A stretch of 64,000 nt of DNA, from positions 124,001-188,000 of the forward strand of contig VTFK01000307.1 in NCBI GenBank assembly GCA_009617715.1, read 5' to 3'. This document shows positions 59,480-64,000 of this stretch, one piece after another; position 1 is the first letter of the stretch; every line of letters starts with the position of its first letter. The notes below the pieces were generated by a model that worked only from the letters and a program-made list of their open reading frames with translations, was not told the origin of the DNA and ran no database searches. Origin of the DNA: Plectrocnemia conspersa (taxonomy: Eukaryota; Arthropoda; Insecta; Trichoptera; Polycentropodidae). The translations under genes and the position numbers were made by a program.

Positions 59480-59880
59480 GTAAAAGTTAACGCTTCGTTC
59501 CTCCATCGTCGTTTTTAGTTGTCCGTTGGTGGGCAATTTTGAAAAGGTGATGGGCGGATAGAGGAATTTCCTGTGCCGGATTGTGTAACTTAGGTCAGAC
59601 GTGAAAGAGGTTAATCACACCTCATTGTTTGGTTCACGGGGCCGGAGCCCCTTCGTTAAACTGCCCCATACACCATCCTCCCACCTTCACCATCCCACAG
59701 CCAAGAATACTAATTAACTTGAATAAATTTAAATTGTTTCAGCAGTGCCTAATGAATTATTTATACACGGGTGAAAATTCGGTGCCGACACACACAAAAC
59801 TTTAGCTCGTAATTGCTTATAAATCGACGTCCGATCTTTCACGCGCCTCTCCGATTGAGTTTGCTTCAATCGATGAGAGT
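59480..59880. promoter_or_regulatory. G+C-richer island, candidate enhancer
   Basis: It contains TCCTCCATCGTCGTTTTTAG, TAGGTCAGACGTGAAAGAGG, GTTAATCACACC and TTCACGGGGCCGGAGCCCC (the last part an imperfect palindrome GGGGC-CGGA-GCCCC at 59,638-59,651), plus CTCGTAATTGC. No reading frame runs through. Confidence 0.35.
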
Positions 59881-60634
59881 AAATTTTAAATAATCTTAGC
59901 GCTAGTTTTAAATAAGAACGAATCGGATAATAAGAAAATCACTTATAATTATAAACTATAATAACATTTTTATGTGATCTAAGATATTTGGAGACTTTCC
60001 CGTTGAACTAAAATTTGTTATTGATTGCGAGCAAAATTCACGGTTTTGTAATATTAAGTGTTTTTTATTAGAAAGAAATAAATAATTTTTTACAAACACT
60101 ATTCTCATTATTAAGCATTTTTAAATACGCTCAATTAAAATCCAGATATCAGTATCCAATATGATTTTAATCTTAATTTTTTATTATTTAAATAATTTGA
60201 TTATTGATGAGGCTTTTAACAATATATCCTTTTAAAATAATTAGTTTATGTGACAATCACACGTTTTACTAGCATATCATTTTAAAATTATACAGGTGAA
60301 TTACGGCCGCCGGATGGTTATTTAATGTCCCTGGTATTTTAAGTTATTGACTTTGGCATATTATCTTCAGTGGCCATCCAAATCTATTTTTATACTGTTG
60401 ACAAATTTCCTGTTAGTAATTCGGAAAAGCATTGTTCACTGTTTCAATCGCTTACCTAGTTTACATTGCAAATGTGTTTTGTGTTAAGGCTTATAAACTA
60501 CCTTCTGATTGAATTTTTAAAATATATCTAGAATGCTTAAATTTATTTTTTAAACTTAATAATATATTATCTTATATTATAATATATATAAAGACTAAAC
60601 GAAATACCTGTACAATCTCAGATAATCGGTATTA
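59881..60634. other. AT-rich intergenic DNA
   Basis: Nothing recognised apart from a short CG-bearing string at 60,300-60,320. Confidence 0.45.
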
Positions 60635-60649
60635 TTACAATCGAGCTAA

Positions 60650-60930
60650 CTTGTTCTTACGATCCGACGCAAATCCTAATAAGCCTTTGTTATCGATACG
60701 CGGGGGTGGCTGTGTCAATGGTGGCGATTTGTCATTTGGGGCAACCCCAGCTCTACACGGTGATCTGCGGTAGGGTCGGGTTGGGGTAGCAGTAGGGTTC
60801 TGGGGTAGGCGTCGAAGTCTATATCGTTCGCCGACGACCGGTATTTGCCGGAAAAACACCGACCATTACTTTCAGCTGCGCCAAATTGTCCCGGCAATGA
60901 TTCCAACTCGGTCGGATCAAATAAAAAGAT
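60650..60930 (-). other. G+C-rich island, possible exon on the minus strand
   Basis: A sharp G+C-rich block. On the minus strand a frame reads LPQNPTATPTRPYRRSPCRA, GVAPNDKSPPLTQPPPRID and NKGLLGFASD, then meets a strong donor GTAAGA at 60,660. A second minus-strand frame over the same bases reads LPGQFGAAESNGRCFSGKY and on to a stop before the donor. Only one can be coding, and neither is recognised. It could be a first exon (with the promoter to the right), part of a proline-rich protein, or noncoding. Confidence 0.3.
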
Positions 60931-62223
60931 GAACCAATGAAAATATCAGCCCTTATTTATATTCCATCCGAAAAATTACGCATACGAACGAAAGCTGTGT
61001 GAAAATGAGATAAAGTATTTTATTAAATTAAAATGTATTTTATAGATTTTTTACAGTTAAATCTAAACTGATAATTATTTAAAAAAAAAAACATTAAAGT
61101 TTAATTAATACTAATTTTTCAGCATTCGATAAAATTACGAAATATTAAAATATCAGTTTTGAAAGACCTGGTTTATTCGAAATCATAACAAAATATATTT
61201 AATTGATCCAGTTGCATTAACAGATTTATTGTGAAAAATGCCGGTTCGTGTTATTTTTTCATCATTCAAAGTGCGGGCCGTAATATTACAAAGTGCAAAT
61301 AGTAGGACCCGGCTAATTCTTTTTTTTCTGTGGTAAAATAAACGTAGAACAATTTAGTATATGAATTTGAATGAATTTAAGGTTTTAATATAAATAAAAA
61401 ACTAGTTTTATGAATAATATTATATTTATAATAATAAATTATATGATTATCATAAATAAATAATAAGTTCTCAGTAAGCATCGTTTTGCTCATATATGCG
61501 TACATGGTAAAATATTATAAATATAATATTTGTGTCTAGTATTTTATATAACATCCAATTTATAACCTTAACACATCGATTCGTAATCTCTTTAATGAAC
61601 ACATTGGTTGGGTTTGAGGATAAAAAGCGTACATTGGCAAATTTTACAATCGTAAAAAATCAACTTGATAAGCTTCGTGTCGTTTGTGGAATATAAAAAG
61701 GAGATTCTACAATTTACATATCAATATTGGCAACAGAAAAACGTGAATAAAATATTCATTGAGAAAGAAGAGTAGAAAAAATGAAAAGCAAAACTTGGAC
61801 GTAAAATTCTCTTCTGGTTGTATTCGTAAAAAAAGTTCAATATTTTACTTCAATTTGGTCGAGAAGGAGAAGAAAAAATAAATTCACAATAATATTACAT
61901 TATACATAATTTAAATTTGCTCCTGCCGTCAAGGATTAGAAATTAAAAGGAAACTTTATTTTTTAAGCCGCTTAACCACTTCTTTAAATATTTTTTTAAA
62001 TCTCTTTTTTTGCCGTTATAAATAAATTTACAAAATTTTTTCTCATTTTTATTAGTATAAAAATACAAGAAAATAATAGCATGCGTAAGAATTTATTTCT
62101 TAATTTTAAACCTTTTTATGTTTTAATATTTTTGTAAAATAATACATATACTGAATATTTAGTAATATTATAACTCATTTCTCACTGTACCTCGAAAAAG
62201 TGCTTTATTTACATACGTAACTA
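60931..62223. other. AT-rich intergenic DNA
   Basis: No supported gene. A short complex block lies at 61,230-61,310 (GTGCGGGCCGTAATATTAC). Confidence 0.45.
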
Positions 62224-62252
62224 CGAGGGATATTCGAAAAGTATACATGCTG
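62224..62252 (+). mobile_element. Possible mariner terminal inverted repeat (solo)
   Basis: ACGAGGGATATTCGAAAAGT is of the ACGAGGG-TATTC-AAAAGTA type found at ends of some insect mariner elements. No matching opposite end and no transposase were found within the next kilobase, so this is at best a truncated copy. Confidence 0.35.
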
Positions 62253-62870
62253 TTTTGTGGATTAATAACACATCTCTATTTATTTTTTTGATTTGATGGC
62301 ATTTCATTGTAAATCACTAGATTTTTTGCGTCCGTATATACTTTTTCAATAGATTTGTTAGTGAATCAAACAGATTATAAACGGCACTTCTTATTGATAG
62401 CATTTTGTCATGTTGAACGGAAACTCAATAAAAAAAAACAAATACCTCAAACTGCAGCATAATAAAAAACTAGATAATTTGTTTACACAGCAGAGTAAAA
62501 AATTACTTTTCATTTTTTTTAACATTGTATCTCTACTTTATAAATATTCTTTGTATAATAAATATAATTTTTTTGTCTTTCTTATCATTATGAAGCTTAC
62601 AGTCGCTTCAAGAGAAGATATTCTGAATTTTTGTATTACATTAAGAAAATATTTACTGACCTTAGAAACTTGATCTTAGGTTTTCAGTATATTTATTTGT
62701 TTCAGTGTACAATTTTATCGATTGCATAATTTAAATAAGACAGAACATAAATAGTATTGAAAATTTTAATTAGTTATAAAAAATGTAGTATTGAGAAATT
62801 TTCAAAAAAAAAACTTAATAAGAAGAAAATACAATTTATCAGAGTGAAAGATAAAGTTTTTTTTAATAAC
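62253..62870. other. AT-rich intergenic DNA
   Basis: The 87-codon open frame at 62,410-62,673 is lysine-, asparagine- and phenylalanine-rich by base composition and shows no domain. Confidence 0.45.
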
Positions 62871-62877
62871 CGGTTCA

Positions 62878-62945
62878 ATAGTCGAGTAATATAAGTTTCT
62901 AAATATTGGTCTGAAAAATTAGGGTTCGAATCCTGGTTCTTAATT
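62878..62945 (+). repeat. tRNA-like sequence, probable SINE head
   Basis: TAGTCGAGTAATATAAGT, a possible anticodon arm, and a near-perfect B-box AGGGTTCGAATCCTGG at 62,929-62,936 and flanks. The D-arm is AT-eroded and no acceptor stem pairs. It differs from the other three tRNA-like sequences in the window. Confidence 0.5.
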
Positions 62946-64000
62946 TTTTATCGTGTGATTATTAAATAGTGTTAACGATAATCACAAATTAGGTTTACCT
63001 ATATTTTCATAATCTCAGTATTGAAAATTCCCCAATAATTGGGTAATTCAGCTCATAAAAAATATCTTATGTGTATTAAAATAAATAAATAAAATAATAT
63101 AAAATCAAGATGTACTCTCAGTATCTTTTAAAAATATATATTAAAACGTAACTATTCAATTCATCGATCTGAATATTACAAATATACAGACAATCAAATT
63201 GATAAATTTGTTATCTGTAATTCAGAAACATACTTAAAAAATCATTGAAGACAACGAAAGCGTTTCACAAAACATATGCTAAACATTGCAGATATACATT
63301 TTTTAGGAAAATAGTAACACAATTTCAAATGTTTCACTATCAATAAATTTTATTGCAGTAAGAATTCATTAAATTGTAACTAAAATGAGACTGTTTAATT
63401 GCAGTTGCTGATACTTCAGTTAATAATGGACTTTTTATGATATATGTTTTCTATATAATCTTTGGATGGATACTTTTTTTACTGTTAATAAAAAACTACT
63501 TGATATGATTCTCTTAATGATTTTATTACAGGCGAATATATTTTTAAGAATGTCTACAAGCTTTTAAATTAATACAATATTTCTTTATCAAAACTAGTGC
63601 GTGTAGCAAAATATGAAACAAAATCAATGACTGGTTGTAGCTAAATTATTAGCAAAGCAGAATGAATTTTTTTCTAAAAGCAAAGTTCACTCTATTCATT
63701 GTATTTCACCTCATATTTCAAAAAGTGTTACAAAGTCATAAAAATGTTTTATTTTTAAGTAGACTTAAGTAAATTATAACATCCAAATAACTCAATCTTG
63801 TTTCAATATCAAAAACAAACTCAAGGCATACAGTTATAGTTTTATTTATGCATACTTTATTTTTTATTTCAATTTGATCGTGCATAAAAATAAAAATCAA
63901 CTACAATACTACATGCATTTTAGAATTTTCTTTTGTACAGGAATAATTTGCTCGTAGATTCTTGATCCCTTGAGAGATTGTCAAAGCTAAACTATCTCGA
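62946..64000. other. AT-rich intergenic DNA
   Basis: Nothing recognised up to the window end. Confidence 0.5.

Noticed and set aside
62410..62673. 87-codon frame after the possible mariner end
   Set aside because: It does not resemble mariner transposase and is a K/N/F-rich composition effect.
1..64000. CRISPR arrays, bacterial operons or phage genes
   Set aside because: Base composition, introns and transposon families are those of an animal nuclear genome. No regular repeat-spacer pattern is present.

Overview
This window looks like nuclear DNA of an insect. It is strongly AT-rich and gene-poor, with short introns of the usual insect form (GT...TTTCAG), and it is littered with broken copies of animal transposon families: mariner, Tc1, hAT, piggyBac, a Mutator-like (MULE) element and Jockey-type LINEs. 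The mix and base composition would suit a hemipteran such as an aphid relative, but nothing here fixes the order. There is no rRNA, no convincing functional tRNA gene, no CRISPR array and no long intact single-exon gene.

The only convincing host gene is a three-exon gene on the + strand at about 10,690-11,880. It encodes a 97-residue, charged, mostly disordered protein with a basic nuclear-localisation-like patch. I do not recognise its family. About 700 bases upstream is a TATA/initiator promoter followed by a tiny first exon that encodes a signal-peptide-like segment and ends in a possible donor of the same phase. Downstream, 12,295-14,790 is a diverged tandem array of roughly 0.45-0.65 kb units that keep exon-like blocks behind TTTCAG. 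I consider 10.0-14.8 kb the part of the window most worth a second look: it may be one rapidly evolving multi-exon locus, or two neighbours plus a decayed repeat.

Mobile DNA, left to right: LINE 3' tail (3,111-3,220); hAT terminus (7,744-7,989); mariner with an internal fold-back deletion (8,295-9,095); tRNA-like SINE head (9,863-9,940); hAT terminus (17,935-17,975); MULE fragment (19,233-19,481); hAT with BED-finger relic (24,424-25,472); palindromic MITE plus Tc1 C-terminus (28,753-29,095); hAT C-terminus (34,498-34,716); hAT MITE (36,027-36,345); Jockey RT relic on the minus strand (46,258-46,692); piggyBac-like element bounded by TTAA (46,929-47,629); a Tc1 copy split by a 5'-truncated LINE (52,340-54,990); a second Jockey relic (55,540-56,640); and a possible mariner end near 62,224. 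All coding copies carry stops or frameshifts, so none looks autonomous.

Between these, short islands visibly richer in G+C than their surroundings recur every few kilobases (for example 6.2, 16.4-16.9, 18.0-18.4, 19.8-20.4, 37.5, 42.2, 44.2, 51.6, 56.8, 59.5 and 60.8 kb). They mostly lack convincing coding structure. Such islands in a gene desert are what conserved regulatory elements of a neighbouring developmental gene would look like, but that is inference. A few are flanked by splice-like sites and could be single exons of a large gene whose other exons lie outside the window.
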